Shown here: positions 10,236 to 19,689 of the stretch, piece by piece
Position numbering within the stretch: the first letter of the stretch is position 1
How the letters are laid out: each line of letters starts with the position of its first letter
Origin: Achromobacter insuavis
GTDB lineage: Bacteria > Pseudomonadota > Gammaproteobacteria > Burkholderiales > Burkholderiaceae_B
NCBI RefSeq assembly: GCF_902859645.1
Contig: NZ_CADIJR010000002.1
Location: 1-64,000 of the forward strand
Direction of reading: 5' to 3'
DNA length: 64,000 bases
The notes under the pieces: model-generated
What the model was told of the DNA's origin: nothing
Databases searched by the model: none
Seen by the model: the letters and a program-made list of their open reading frames with translations, nothing else
Translations under genes and position numbers: made by a program

Positions 10236-12209
10236 ATGTCCACATTACGCCGGCTGATCCTCTGTACCGCTCTCCTGATTGCCTTCATCCTGCTTGGCGC
10301 ACAGGCCTTGGGGATGCTGGCCGCCCACCGTTATCTGAACACCCAGCTGGCCCAGCAGGGCCAGGCTGGCGCCAGCGCGCTGGCCTGGGTCCTGTCGCAC
10401 GACCCGGGCGGCGTGCAGGACAAGCGGCAGTTGGCCGACGATCTGTTCGGGGCCGGCATGTATGCATTGGTGCGCATCGCCGGTGAAAACGGGGACACGC
10501 AGGCCGAACGCCGCGAGCCCGCCCAAAACAGGCAGGCGGGCGCGCCGCGCGACTGGCGTGACGCCTGGCTCTCCATGGACGCGCCGGCCGCCACCCGCCC
10601 CTATCTGGGGCCGGATGGGCGGCGGATGGGCACGGTCACCGTGCAGGCCGACGCCCGGCTGGCGCGCGACACCCTGTGGCAAGGCGGCGTCCGCGTCATC
10701 GGCCTGACCCTGGCCGCCGGCGTGTTCTGGACGCTGTTCGCCGCCAACCTGATGCGCTGGCTGGAGGCGCGAACCAGCCGCGACGGCCTGGGCCGCGACC
10801 GCGCGCGGGCAGAGGACGGCGCGAACGCCCGGCGCGCGCGTGAACCGGACGGCGTCGACGCGGCGCTGGCCGACGCCCAGCGCCAGGCCGCCGCCACGGT
10901 ACAGCAGCAGAACGCGCGCATCGAATCGCTCGAAAGCGAAATCCAGCGCGACGCCGTCACCCGGCTGCCCAACCGCAAGTATTTCATCGACCATTTCCGC
11001 CAGGCGCTGACCGGCCGGGTGGCCGACACCGGCGGCCACATCCTGATGTTCCGGCAACGCGACCTGGCCCAGATCAACCGGCACCTGTCGCGCGCCTTCA
11101 CCGACCAGTGGCTGCGCTCGTCCGCCGACCGGCTGCGCAAACTGGTGGACGCCAACGGCGGCGCCGACATGACGCTGGCGCGCATCGGCGGTTCCGACTT
11201 TGCCCTGCTGATGCCGCGCACCTCCGCCCCCCAGGCGGGCTTGCTGGCCGAGCGGATCCGGCATGAACTGCGCTCGCTGCGCGTGCCGATGGACAAGCAC
11301 GGCTGGTGCCGCTGGGCGCTGGCGATGGCGGCCTTCACGCCGGGCGACAACGTCAGCGACACGCTGGCGCGGCTCGACCACGCCCTGATGTGCGCCGAAA
11401 GCGCCGACGACGACCAGATCGCGCCGGCCAGCCAGGCGCCCGACAGCACCCGCATCGGCGAATACAGCTGGCACGACGCGCTGTCCACGGCGCTGGAACA
11501 ACACCGGTTCTCGCTGACGGTGCAGGCGCTGGCGGACGTGCGCGGGGCATTGTTGCATTACGAAGCCAGCCTGACGCTGCACGACAGCCGCGGCGCCGAT
11601 CCGGTGCCGGCCGCGATCTTCATGCCGCCCGCGGTGCGCCTGGGCCTGTCCGCCGAATGCGACATCCAGGCCATCCGCCTGGGGCTGGACTGGCTGTACA
11701 CCCACGACGCCGGGCTGACGGTCCACGTGTCGCGCGCTTCCCTGGCGCAGGGCGCGTTCCTGTCGCGGCTGGAACGCATGCTGGCCGACCGGCCGGCCCT
11801 GTCCCCGCGCCTGATCGTCGAGATGGACGCGGCCGCGCTGGTCGAGCTTGGCGACGAGATGCGCCAGCTGTGCCGCATCGTCACCGCCGCCGGCGGCCGT
11901 GTCGGCCTGTCGCGCCTGTCGCGGCAATTCGGCGCGATGGAACACCTGCACGAATATCCCCTGTCATACGTCAAGCTGTGTGGCGGTTTCATTACCGGCA
12001 TCCTGCACAGCCCGGGCAGCCAGCACCTGGCCGCGACCGTCGTGGCGACCGCCGCCTCGCTCGGCATGTCGGTGTACGCTGAAGACGTCCCCGACGACGC
12101 CACCCGCGCCACCCTGGAGAAGATCGGGGTCCACGCGATTCGCGGCGCTGTCGTAAACTTCGCCCGCGCGCACGACCACGCGCCTGACCAACAATGGGTT
12201 CCTAGTTGA
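10236..12209 (+). CDS. LapD-like protein with degenerate GGDEF and EAL domains
   Basis: Predicted inner-membrane c-di-GMP receptor rather than enzyme. Architecture: transmembrane helix at 7-29, a periplasmic output domain at about 30-150 of the LapD/MoxY N-terminal type, a second helix at about 152-172, a coiled linker, a GGDEF domain with GGSDF at 318-322, and an EAL domain in which EAL is replaced by YEASL and the catalytic DDFG is lost. In Pseudomonas and Bordetella, LapD sequesters the periplasmic protease LapG to control a surface adhesin. No lapG lies next to it here. The last 4 bp overlap the kinase start (TTGA), suggesting co-translation. Confidence 0.75.
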   Translation: MSTLRRLILCTALLIAFILLGAQALGMLAAHRYLNTQLAQQGQAGASALAWVLSHDPGGVQDKRQLADDLFGAGMYALVRIAGENGDTQAERREPAQNRQAGAPRDWRDAWLSMDAPAATRPYLGPDGRRMGTVTVQADARLARDTLWQGGVRVIGLTLAAGVFWTLFAANLMRWLEARTSRDGLGRDRARAEDGANARRAREPDGVDAALADAQRQAAATVQQQNARIESLESEIQRDAVTRLPNRKYFIDHFRQALTGRVADTGGHILMFRQRDLAQINRHLSRAFTDQWLRSSADRLRKLVDANGGADMTLARIGGSDFALLMPRTSAPQAGLLAERIRHELRSLRVPMDKHGWCRWALAMAAFTPGDNVSDTLARLDHALMCAESADDDQIAPASQAPDSTRIGEYSWHDALSTALEQHRFSLTVQALADVRGALLHYEASLTLHDSRGADPVPAAIFMPPAVRLGLSAECDIQAIRLGLDWLYTHDAGLTVHVSRASLAQGAFLSRLERMLADRPALSPRLIVEMDAAALVELGDEMRQLCRIVTAAGGRVGLSRLSRQFGAMEHLHEYPLSYVKLCGGFITGILHSPGSQHLAATVVATAASLGMSVYAEDVPDDATRATLEKIGVHAIRGAVVNFARAHDHAPDQQWVPS

Positions 12210-13756
12210 CGGAAGGATTGTTTCTTCGCACCCTTTGGCGCTCGCGCCAACGCCGCGCCGACCGCGCGGCCGCCCCGCGCGCGGCGCGCCGCGCATGGCC
12301 CGGATCGCTGGCAGGCCTGCTGGCGTGGCCCGGCGCCGCACTGGCCGACGCGCCCGGTCACGCATCCGCCGATCTGCTGATCGGCCTCACGGCCGGCATC
12401 GCGCTGGCCTGCGCCGTGGCCTGCCTCATCGCCTGGTTCTACACCCGCGCCGCGATCTACGGCGCCGGCCTGGCCTTCGCGCTGGTCGAGGGCATCCTGC
12501 GCACCCAACCCACGCTGTTCCCCGCGGGCGCGCTGCAGGCGGGCTCGTACGCGGCGCTGCTGGCCCTTTCCGTGCCCCTCATCACGGCCGGCCAACCGGC
12601 CGCGGCGCGGCTGGCCACCGCCTGCCGCTGGGCCTGCATCGGGCTGACCGGCCTGGCCGCGCTGGCGCTGATCTTCGTCTATGACACCGATGGCGGCCTG
12701 ATGCCCACGCTGATCGCCGGCGCCGGCGCGACCGCCAGCGCGGTGCTGGCGGCCTGGTTCCTGGCCGCCGCCGCCCGCCCCTCCCCGCGCCGCGCCGCGA
12801 CGCTGGCGCTGGGCGCGGTGCATCTGTCATCGGTCTGGATCCTGGCCCACGACGCCTGGTCGGCCCCCGCCGAGGGCGGTCCGCTGGTGCCGCTGGCGCG
12901 GCTGCTGCTGGCGCTGGCCACCCTGCTGCTGGCGGGACTGGAACGGCGGGTTCAGACGGAGCCCGCGCGCCAGGAAGCGGATGACGCCCAGCAACTGGTC
13001 CAGGGCGAATTGCGGCTGGTGGAAATGACCGGCGCGCTGGACGCGCAACGCCAAATGAACGCGCTGATCTCACACGAACTGCGCGCCCCGCTCGCCACCA
13101 TCAGCGCCGCGGCGCAATCGCTCGACATGATCCTGTCCGGCAGCGGCGAGGCCGTCGACAACCGGCTGGCGCGGATCCACCGGTCGGTGACCCGCATGAC
13201 GGAACTGATGGAACAATTGCTCAACCAGGACCGGCTCGGCGAGCAGGCCTGGACCCCGCGCGGCGAACAGACCGACATGTCCGAGCTGGCCGGCGACGTC
13301 GTCGCGGCCATGCAACCCGATACCGCCCACGCGTTGCGGCTGCAGACCAGCGGCGCGGCGCTGCCGGTCTATTGCGACCGCGCGCTGACCAGCGTGGTGG
13401 TGCGCAACCTGATCCACAACGCCGTCAAATACTCGCCCGCCAGCGAGCCGATCCGGATCGAAACCGGCCAGGCCGAGGAGCAGGGTGTGCCGATGGCGTG
13501 GGTGGCCGTGACCGATCGCGGCCCCGGCATTGGCGTGGAGGAACAGGCGCGCATCTTCGAGCCGCGCTTTCGCCGCGCGGCCCATCGTGAAACCCAGGGC
13601 ATGGGCATCGGCCTGTATCTGGCGCGGCGCATCTGCCAGAGCCAGGGCGGCTCGCTGGCGATGCACAGCGAAGTGGGCGTGGGGACGCGTTTCGTCATCA
13701 CCCTGCCCGCCCGGCCTCCCGGGCCGGACACGCAGGCTCAGGCCGCGAACACGTAA
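12206..13756 (+). CDS. Membrane sensor histidine kinase
   Basis: Predicted two-component sensor. An N-terminal sensor of about seven hydrophobic segments (residues 30-245) is followed by a coiled segment, HisKA with the phospho-accepting His290 in ISHELRAPL, and an ATPase domain with NLIHNAVKYS, DRGPGIG and GMGIGLYL. The start is uncertain. The TTG at 12206 overlaps the previous stop as TTGA, while a second TTG at 12218 sits directly after GGAAGG. Its 3' end overlaps the convergent response-regulator gene by 19 bp, so the two genes are probably partners despite opposite orientation. Confidence 0.85.
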   Translation: MTEGLFLRTLWRSRQRRADRAAAPRAARRAWPGSLAGLLAWPGAALADAPGHASADLLIGLTAGIALACAVACLIAWFYTRAAIYGAGLAFALVEGILRTQPTLFPAGALQAGSYAALLALSVPLITAGQPAAARLATACRWACIGLTGLAALALIFVYDTDGGLMPTLIAGAGATASAVLAAWFLAAAARPSPRRAATLALGAVHLSSVWILAHDAWSAPAEGGPLVPLARLLLALATLLLAGLERRVQTEPARQEADDAQQLVQGELRLVEMTGALDAQRQMNALISHELRAPLATISAAAQSLDMILSGSGEAVDNRLARIHRSVTRMTELMEQLLNQDRLGEQAWTPRGEQTDMSELAGDVVAAMQPDTAHALRLQTSGAALPVYCDRALTSVVVRNLIHNAVKYSPASEPIRIETGQAEEQGVPMAWVAVTDRGPGIGVEEQARIFEPRFRRAAHRETQGMGIGLYLARRICQSQGGSLAMHSEVGVGTRFVITLPARPPGPDTQAQAANT

Positions 13757-14514
13757 CCCTGGCCGCGCACTGACAGCACCGGCAGTTTCAGGCCCGCGCT
13801 CTGCGCCTTGGCGCGCAGCCGGCTGACCAACACGTCGATCCGGCGCAATTCGAACCCGCCCGGACTATCCGGCAGGAACAGCTCGGCCAGGGCCTGGCGG
13901 CTGACCGCCGAACCGGCCGCGTCCATCAACGCCATGAGGAAGGTCCGTTCCTGGGCGCTCAGGTGCAGCGACGCGCCATCCGGCGCCACCAGGATCCAGC
14001 CGCCATCCTGCAACGACCAGGAGGTGTCGGCCGCCGCCGCGCGGGTCTCGGCATCGGCCGGACGCGGCGACTTGGCCAAGCGCATGCGGCGCGCCAGGCT
14101 GCGGATGACGGAACTGAGTTCCAGCAGGTCGACGGGCTTGGTCATGTAGACATCGGCGCCGCCTTCCAGGCCGCGCACCCGGTCCTCGAGCGCGCTGCGG
14201 CCCGTCAGCATGACGATCCCCACCGGACTCAGCGCGCGCAGGCGCGTCGCCACGGAAAAACCGTCCTCTCCAGGAAGATGGGCGTCGAGTATGACGATAT
14301 CGCAGGGTTGTTCCTGCAAGCGGCGGTAGAACGCCGCGGCATTGTCACAGGCGAACGCCACACGGAAACCGTACCCGCCCAGGCCCAACGCCAACTCCTC
14401 CCGGAAGTCCGCATCATCCTCAAGCAGGCCGATACACAGCAAACCATCTGCGCCAGGCATATTCAGAGTGCTTTTATATTGAAAATTGTCGACAAATGCC
14501 CCAGTGACAGGCAT
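13738..14514 (-). CDS. OmpR-type response regulator
   Basis: Predicted DNA-binding response regulator of 258 residues. The receiver domain has the acidic pocket EDD at 32-34, phospho-acceptor Asp77 in VILDAHLPGEDGF, Thr104 and Lys126 (MTKPVD). A winged-helix trans_reg_C domain occupies about 165-258, ending VLSVRGQGYVFAA. The first ATG (14514) has AGGA just upstream; an ATG at 14460 is an alternative that removes 18 residues unlike the family. It converges on and overlaps the histidine kinase gene, so expression of one may interfere with the other. Confidence 0.88.
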   Translation of the reverse strand: MPVTGAFVDNFQYKSTLNMPGADGLLCIGLLEDDADFREELALGLGGYGFRVAFACDNAAAFYRRLQEQPCDIVILDAHLPGEDGFSVATRLRALSPVGIVMLTGRSALEDRVRGLEGGADVYMTKPVDLLELSSVIRSLARRMRLAKSPRPADAETRAAAADTSWSLQDGGWILVAPDGASLHLSAQERTFLMALMDAAGSAVSRQALAELFLPDSPGGFELRRIDVLVSRLRAKAQSAGLKLPVLSVRGQGYVFAA

Positions 14515-14675
14515 GCCATCCTGAGTGTCCCGCAGGCGACAATCTTACGACTTTTACAATGGAAACGAATGATTGCAGAGAAAAAAACCGCGATTTTTCG
14601 TCTCAATGCGCCAATTTTCCGTATTTTCCGCACTCAAAATGCCGCTTTGCCATCAATACGCGCGCACAACGAACA

Positions 14676-16163
14676 TCAGGACGAACAACTGACCTCGATG
14701 CCATTGGCCCAGTCCGGCGGCAGGCTGGCGTACTTTTCGTAGCCAGTCCGGGCCGTGAACGGCGCGCGCAGCAACGTCATCAGCGTCTCGATTTCGCTGG
14801 CGTCGCCGGCCTTGGCGGCGCGGATCGCCTCTTCGGCCAGGTGGTTGCGCAATACATATAGGGGGTTGACCCGGTTCATGGCCTCGGCCACCTCGGCCGC
14901 CGGACGTCCGTCCTGCGCCTGGCGCGCCAGCAGGCGGTCGAGCCAGGCCGCGGCGGCCTCGCGGTCGATGAACAGGTCCTGGAACGGCGCGCGGTTGCCC
15001 GACACGGCGTCCGCCAGCCGCCGCCAGGTCAGGGTGAAATCGGCCTGATTGGCGTCCATCAGCTTGAGCAGGTCATCCAGCAGCGGTTCATCCGCCGGGA
15101 GCCAGGCCGCCAGGCCCATCTTGGCGCCCATGCGGTCATGGAAGGCGCGCGTGAACACGCCCTCGAATTCGTCCAGCACCGCGCGCAGGGCATCGACATC
15201 CTGCACCAGCGTATGCAGGCTGCCGCCCAGGCGGTAGAGGTTCCACAGCGCCACGGAAGGCTGGCGGTTCCAGGAATAGCGGCCTTCGGAGTCGGAATGG
15301 TTGCAGACATGGCCGAGCCGGAAACCGTCCATGAAACCATAGGGGCCGTAATCCAGGGTCAGACCCAGGATCGACATGTTGTCGGTGTTCATGACGCCAT
15401 GGCAGAACCCCACCGCCTGCCAGTCCGCCATCAGCAATGCGGTGCGGCGGGTGACCTCGCGCAGCAGGCGCACGTAGGGCGCGGTGTCGCTCGGCGCTTC
15501 GCCGGCGGGCACGGCCCGGCATTCGGGGTAATAGTGGTCGATCACGTAGTCGGCCAGCGTCTTGAGCAGGTCCGGCTGGCGGCGTGAAGACCAGTGTTCG
15601 AACGAACCGAAGCGCACGAAGCTGGGCGACATGCGCGTCACGATGGCGGCCGTTTCCACGGTTTCGCGCCACACCGGATCGTCCGAGGCCACCAGCGCGA
15701 GCGCGCGGGTCGTCGGGATGCCCAGGCCGTGCATCGCTTCGCTGGCCAGGTATTCGCGCACCGACGAGCGCAGCACCGCGCGGCCGTCTCCCATGCGCGA
15801 ATACGGCGTCTTGCCGGCGCCCTTGAGCTGCAATTCCCAGGCGCCCGCCGGCCCCTGGATTTCGCCCAGCAGATGGGCGCGGCCATCGCCCAGTTGTCCG
15901 GCCCACACGCCGAACTGGTGGCCGCTGTAGACCGCGGCCAGCGTATCGCCGCCGGGCAGCGGCTGCGCGCCGGAAAATACCCGCAGGAATTCCGGCGTCC
16001 GCAGCACGGCCGGGTCCAGCCCGATCAAGGCGGCGGCCTCGGCGTTGGCGTGCAACAGCCGCGGCTGGTTCAACGGTTGCGGCTCGAGCCGCGTGTAGAA
16101 CGCGGCCGGCAGCGCCGCGAACGAATTGACGGCTTGCAGTTCGGACAGGGAATGGGCGCTCAT
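14676..16163 (-). CDS. selO: SelO/YdiU protein adenylyltransferase
   Basis: Pseudokinase-fold enzyme that transfers AMP to protein hydroxyl groups; the family acts in redox homeostasis. The protein is 495 residues, normal length. Visible motifs are LQLKGAGKTPYSR (Lys114), HGVMNTDN (255-262) and DYGPYGFMD (Asp271). The C-terminus is VSCSS, where many homologues carry a functional Cys or Sec. The start at 16163 overlaps the stop of the upstream DUF2069 gene as ATGA, so the pair is translationally coupled. A much longer open frame upstream is antisense to coding DNA and was not used. Confidence 0.93.
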   Translation of the reverse strand: MSAHSLSELQAVNSFAALPAAFYTRLEPQPLNQPRLLHANAEAAALIGLDPAVLRTPEFLRVFSGAQPLPGGDTLAAVYSGHQFGVWAGQLGDGRAHLLGEIQGPAGAWELQLKGAGKTPYSRMGDGRAVLRSSVREYLASEAMHGLGIPTTRALALVASDDPVWRETVETAAIVTRMSPSFVRFGSFEHWSSRRQPDLLKTLADYVIDHYYPECRAVPAGEAPSDTAPYVRLLREVTRRTALLMADWQAVGFCHGVMNTDNMSILGLTLDYGPYGFMDGFRLGHVCNHSDSEGRYSWNRQPSVALWNLYRLGGSLHTLVQDVDALRAVLDEFEGVFTRAFHDRMGAKMGLAAWLPADEPLLDDLLKLMDANQADFTLTWRRLADAVSGNRAPFQDLFIDREAAAAWLDRLLARQAQDGRPAAEVAEAMNRVNPLYVLRNHLAEEAIRAAKAGDASEIETLMTLLRAPFTARTGYEKYASLPPDWANGIEVSCSS

Positions 16164-16531
16164 GCGCGTTGGCTCCTGGCGGCCCGCTTGGCCGGCCGCA
16201 CGTAGAAAATGGCGCTGACGAAGAACACCGTCGACAGCAGGATCTCGCCCCACGCCATCAGCACCGACAGCGGCGCCGGATCCGACATGGCGCGCACCAC
16301 GCCCTCCATCAGGTAGAGCAGCGACAGCATCGAGGCCCACTGATACGTATAGAGGTTGCCGCGCACGATGCCGCGCAGCGGCAGCGCCAGCGGCAGCGCC
16401 TTGAGCAGCATCCAGGAGCCGCCCGGGCGCAGCGGCGCCACCAGCGTTTCCCAGGTGACGCACAGCACGATCAGGGCGAACAGCGACAGCGAGGCCGCCA
16501 GGCGCAAGCGGGGGTTGAGTTCAGGGTTCAT
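16160..16531 (-). CDS. DUF2069 small inner-membrane protein
   Basis: A 123-residue protein starting MNPELNPRLRLAASL with about four hydrophobic segments (around 11-30, 42-58, 66-82, 90-112) and a basic C-terminus, matching the DUF2069 family of unknown function. The ATG at 16531 is 17 bp from the divergent yihY start, so both promoters overlap the opposite 5' region. The stop overlaps selO by 4 bp. Confidence 0.8.
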   Translation of the reverse strand: MNPELNPRLRLAASLSLFALIVLCVTWETLVAPLRPGGSWMLLKALPLALPLRGIVRGNLYTYQWASMLSLLYLMEGVVRAMSDPAPLSVLMAWGEILLSTVFFVSAIFYVRPAKRAARSQRA

Positions 16532-16548
16532 GCTGCTATTATCGCCTG

Positions 16549-17862
16549 ATGAACCGCCCCGCCGAGCCCGCCGCCGCCGCGACGGCGGCCCCCGAGCCCC
16601 CGCCCCCGCGCGCATCGTGGGCGGTGCGGGTCGGGCGTGCCTTTGTCTTCACCGCGCAGCGCGCCGACGAAGAAAAGCTGCTGCAGGTCGCCTCCAGCCT
16701 CACCTTCACCACGGTGCTGGCGATCGTGCCGATGCTGGCCGTGGTGCTGTCGCTGTTCACCGCGTTTCCCGTGTTCCAGGAATTCCGGGTCGCGCTCGAG
16801 GACTTCCTCGCCAACAGCCTGATGCCGCCGTCCGTCTCGGACAACATCATGGAATACCTGAACCAGTTCGCCCGCCAGGCCTCGCGCCTGACCGCGATCG
16901 GCGGCGCGTTCCTGCTGGTGACCTCGCTGCTGCTGATCATGACGATCGACACGGCCTTCAATGACATCTGGCATGTCACGCGGCAGCGGCCGCTGCCGCA
17001 GCGGGCGCTGGTCTACTGGGCCGTCATCACGCTGGGGCCGGTGGTGGCGGGCGCCAGCCTCTGGGCCACCTCGTTCGTGGCGCGCGAATCGCTGGGACTG
17101 GTGCGCGACGTGCCCGAGATCGTCAGTGTCGCCATTTCGTTCATTCCGCTGGTGCTGACGGCCCTGGGCTTCGCCGCCCTGTTCGTGGTGGTCCCGAACC
17201 GCCAAGTGCTGTGGCGCGATGCCCTCATCGGCGGCTGCGTGACGGCGCTCGCGCTGGAGGTCATGAAGTCCGCCTTCGCCTATTACCTGACGCGGTTCCC
17301 CACCTATACCGTCATCTACGGCGCGTTCGCCACGCTGCCGATCTTCCTCTTGTGGATCTACCTGTCCTGGCTGGCGGTGCTGCTGGGCGCCACCCTGGCC
17401 GCCAGCGCCCCGCTGATCCGCCTGGGACGCTGGGAATTCAACCGCTATGCGGGCGCCCCCTTCGTCGACGCGGTGGAGGTCCTGCGCACGTTGCGCCGCG
17501 CCCAGTCCCGCACGCCCCCCGGCCTGCCGGCCAGCCAATTGGCCTCGAAGCTGAAACTGCACCAGGATGAATTGAACGACGTCCTGGAAACCCTGTGTGA
17601 CATGAACCTCGTCACACGCACCCCGGACGACCTCTGGGTCCTGACCTGCGACGCCCGCGAGACCTCGCTGGCGCCGGTGGTCGACCGTTTCCTGCTGGAT
17701 CGCGGCCAGCCGCGGGTGCGCGACGACGGCGAAATCCTGCGGGTCGCGGCGGCCGTGATTTCCCGGGAAAATACGCCCGTGCTGGAAGAACTCTGCGGAG
17801 AAGCGCAAAATACCGGAAATGGCGTCGCCCCGGTATTGCAGCTGGAAGCGAACAAGAAATAG
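16549..17862 (+). CDS. YihY/BrkB-type inner-membrane protein
   Basis: A 437-residue integral membrane protein with about six transmembrane segments between residues 40 and 290 and a cytoplasmic C-terminal region of about 140 residues resembling a winged-helix fold. The family was once annotated as ribonuclease BN, which is now considered wrong; its function is unsettled. Family segments include FNDIWHVTRQRPLPQRAL and TYTVIYGAFATLPIFLLWIY. It is divergent from the DUF2069 gene and followed 31 bp later by the CBS protein. Confidence 0.88.
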   Translation: MNRPAEPAAAATAAPEPPPPRASWAVRVGRAFVFTAQRADEEKLLQVASSLTFTTVLAIVPMLAVVLSLFTAFPVFQEFRVALEDFLANSLMPPSVSDNIMEYLNQFARQASRLTAIGGAFLLVTSLLLIMTIDTAFNDIWHVTRQRPLPQRALVYWAVITLGPVVAGASLWATSFVARESLGLVRDVPEIVSVAISFIPLVLTALGFAALFVVVPNRQVLWRDALIGGCVTALALEVMKSAFAYYLTRFPTYTVIYGAFATLPIFLLWIYLSWLAVLLGATLAASAPLIRLGRWEFNRYAGAPFVDAVEVLRTLRRAQSRTPPGLPASQLASKLKLHQDELNDVLETLCDMNLVTRTPDDLWVLTCDARETSLAPVVDRFLLDRGQPRVRDDGEILRVAAAVISRENTPVLEELCGEAQNTGNGVAPVLQLEANKK

Positions 17863-17893
17863 CAATCAGGGCACCACCGCCCAGGAGAAACCG

Positions 17894-18352
17894 ATGTTGA
17901 AGGTCAGCGAGATTCTGCGCGTCAAGGGAGACACGCTTTACACGGCATCGCCGGACATGCCCGTGTCCCAGGCCGTGCAAACCATGAGCGAGCAGGATAT
18001 CGGCTCGCTCGTCATCATGGAATTCGGCACGCTGGTCGGCATGCTGACGTTCCGCGAGATCATCCGCCACATGCACGCGCATGGCGGCGCGGGCGAAACC
18101 ACCATCCGTTCCATCATGGACGACGCGCCGGTCAGCGTGTCGCCCAACACCAGCGCCGACGAAGTGCAGCGCCTGATGCTCGAAAAGCACGCGCGCTACA
18201 TCCCCGTCATGGACGGCCCGACGCTGATGGGCGTGATTTCGTTCTACGACATGGCCCAGGCCATCGTGGCCGCGCAGCAGTTCGAAAACAACATGCTCAA
18301 GGCCTACATCCGCGACTGGCCCGCCGAAAGCGCGGAATCGACCCAGTCCTGA
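17894..18352 (+). CDS. CBS-domain protein
   Basis: A 152-residue cytoplasmic protein consisting of two tandem CBS motifs (about 8-62 and 74-130; IGSLVIMEFGTLVGMLTFREI and KHARYIPVMDGPTLMGVISF). CBS pairs usually bind adenosine nucleotides and act as sensors. The start is the ATG at 17894 with AGGAGA 6 bp upstream; an earlier ATG at 17819 lies inside yihY. It is probably co-transcribed with yihY and ends before a strong terminator. Confidence 0.88.
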   Translation: MLKVSEILRVKGDTLYTASPDMPVSQAVQTMSEQDIGSLVIMEFGTLVGMLTFREIIRHMHAHGGAGETTIRSIMDDAPVSVSPNTSADEVQRLMLEKHARYIPVMDGPTLMGVISFYDMAQAIVAAQQFENNMLKAYIRDWPAESAESTQS

Positions 18353-18410
18353 GCCACCGGCGGTTGCCGGGCGGCGGCGTCATCGCCGGAGCCCGGCGAT
18401 CGACCAATGG

Positions 18411-18448
18411 ACAACGCCCAGGCGGCCTCGCGGCCGTCTGGGCGTTGT
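18411..18448. terminator. Bidirectional terminator between CBS gene and dusA
   Basis: A long stem-loop, ACAACGCCCA with GCGGCC pairing to GGCCG and TGGGCGTTGT across a short loop, sits between two convergent genes. It is symmetric, so it can serve both strands. Confidence 0.7.
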
Positions 18449-18487
18449 TGCATTCAGGGGCGATACGCGTTCAGGGACGATGCGCGT

Positions 18488-19504
18488 TCAGGCGCCCGCC
18501 GGCGCCGCCGTCAGCGCGGCGCCGCGTTCCGGCGGCGCATGCCGCTGGCTGCGCCAGGCGTCATAGATCAGGGCAGGATCGTTCGCGGCCAGCAGCGCCG
18601 GATCCGACAACATGCGACGCCAGCGCCGGGCGCCCGACTGGCCATTCACCAGGCCCAGCATCGGCCGCGTCATGACCCGCAGCGGCACGCCCTGCGCCAC
18701 CTGGCGCGCGGCGTATTCCATCATCGCGTCGACCACCTGGGCATCGCTGGGCAGGCGCACCGACGGCCACAGCTGCAGCGACACTTCGGACAGCACCCGG
18801 GGCGTATGCCAGGCCGCGCGGCCCAGCATCACGCCGTCGAAATCGGCGGCCGCGCGCACCGACTGCCCGGCATCGGCCAGCCCGCCGTTCAGCACGAAGA
18901 CGCAGTCCGGGAAATCCTGTTTGAGCTGGCGCACCACGTCGTAGCGCAGCGGCGGAATCTCGCGGTTGTCCTTGGGCGACAGGCCCTTGAGCACGGCATT
19001 GCGCGCATGGGCGATGAACACCCGGCAGCCGGTGTCGTAGATCTTGCCGACGAAATCGCGCACGAAGGCGTAGGACTCGTCATAGTCCAGCCCCAGGCGG
19101 TGCTTGACCGTCACCGGGATGTCGACCGCGTCCTGCATCGCCTTGATGCAGTCGGCGACCAGGTCGGGCTCGGCCATCAGGCAGGCGCCGAACGCGCCCT
19201 TCTGCACCCGTTCCGACGGACAACCGCAGTTCAGGTTGATTTCGTCATAGCCCCACTGCCGCCCCAGCCTGGCCGACTGCGCCAGCGCATCCGGCTCGCT
19301 GCCGCCCAGCTGCAACGCGACCGGATGCTCGGCCTCGTCGAAGTCCAGGTGGCGCGCGACGTTGCCGTACAGCAAGGCGCCGGTGGTGATCATTTCGGTA
19401 TACAGACGCGCGCGCGGCGCCAGCAGCCGGTGGAAATAGCGGCAATGCCGGTCGGTCACATCGATCATCGGGGCGACGCACAGCCGCCAGTCGGGGGAGT
19501 CCAA
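18488..19504 (-). CDS. dusA: tRNA-dihydrouridine(20/20a) synthase
   Basis: FMN enzyme that reduces uridines in the tRNA D-loop. The protein is 338 residues. It has the N-terminal LCVAPMIDVTDRHCRYFHR, NCGCPS (92-97), catalytic Cys108 in GAFGACLM, and the FMN region FVLNGGLADA, all typical of the DusA subgroup. The reading frame is complete. It is divergent from thrB. Confidence 0.95.
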   Translation of the reverse strand: MDSPDWRLCVAPMIDVTDRHCRYFHRLLAPRARLYTEMITTGALLYGNVARHLDFDEAEHPVALQLGGSEPDALAQSARLGRQWGYDEINLNCGCPSERVQKGAFGACLMAEPDLVADCIKAMQDAVDIPVTVKHRLGLDYDESYAFVRDFVGKIYDTGCRVFIAHARNAVLKGLSPKDNREIPPLRYDVVRQLKQDFPDCVFVLNGGLADAGQSVRAAADFDGVMLGRAAWHTPRVLSEVSLQLWPSVRLPSDAQVVDAMMEYAARQVAQGVPLRVMTRPMLGLVNGQSGARRWRRMLSDPALLAANDPALIYDAWRSQRHAPPERGAALTAAPAGA

Positions 19505-19689
19505 GAATCACTCGTCAAAACAAGGGGATGCGGTATTTTACGGTGCTTGGCGGGATTCTGCCCGGCAAGCTGGCCAACGACGGCGCCACCGCCCCGGGCC
19601 ATGTGGTCTAAAATTGCGCCGCCGCCGCGCGCAAGCACGCGCCCGCGTCCGTGGCACACGTCCGTCAACTCCCCTCTTCTCGTAGATCA

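Noticed and set aside
10004-10486. 160-codon plus-strand frame overlapping the start of the lapD-like gene
   Set aside because: Its second half is out-of-frame reading of the lapD-like gene, and the first half has no family pattern or ribosome-binding site.
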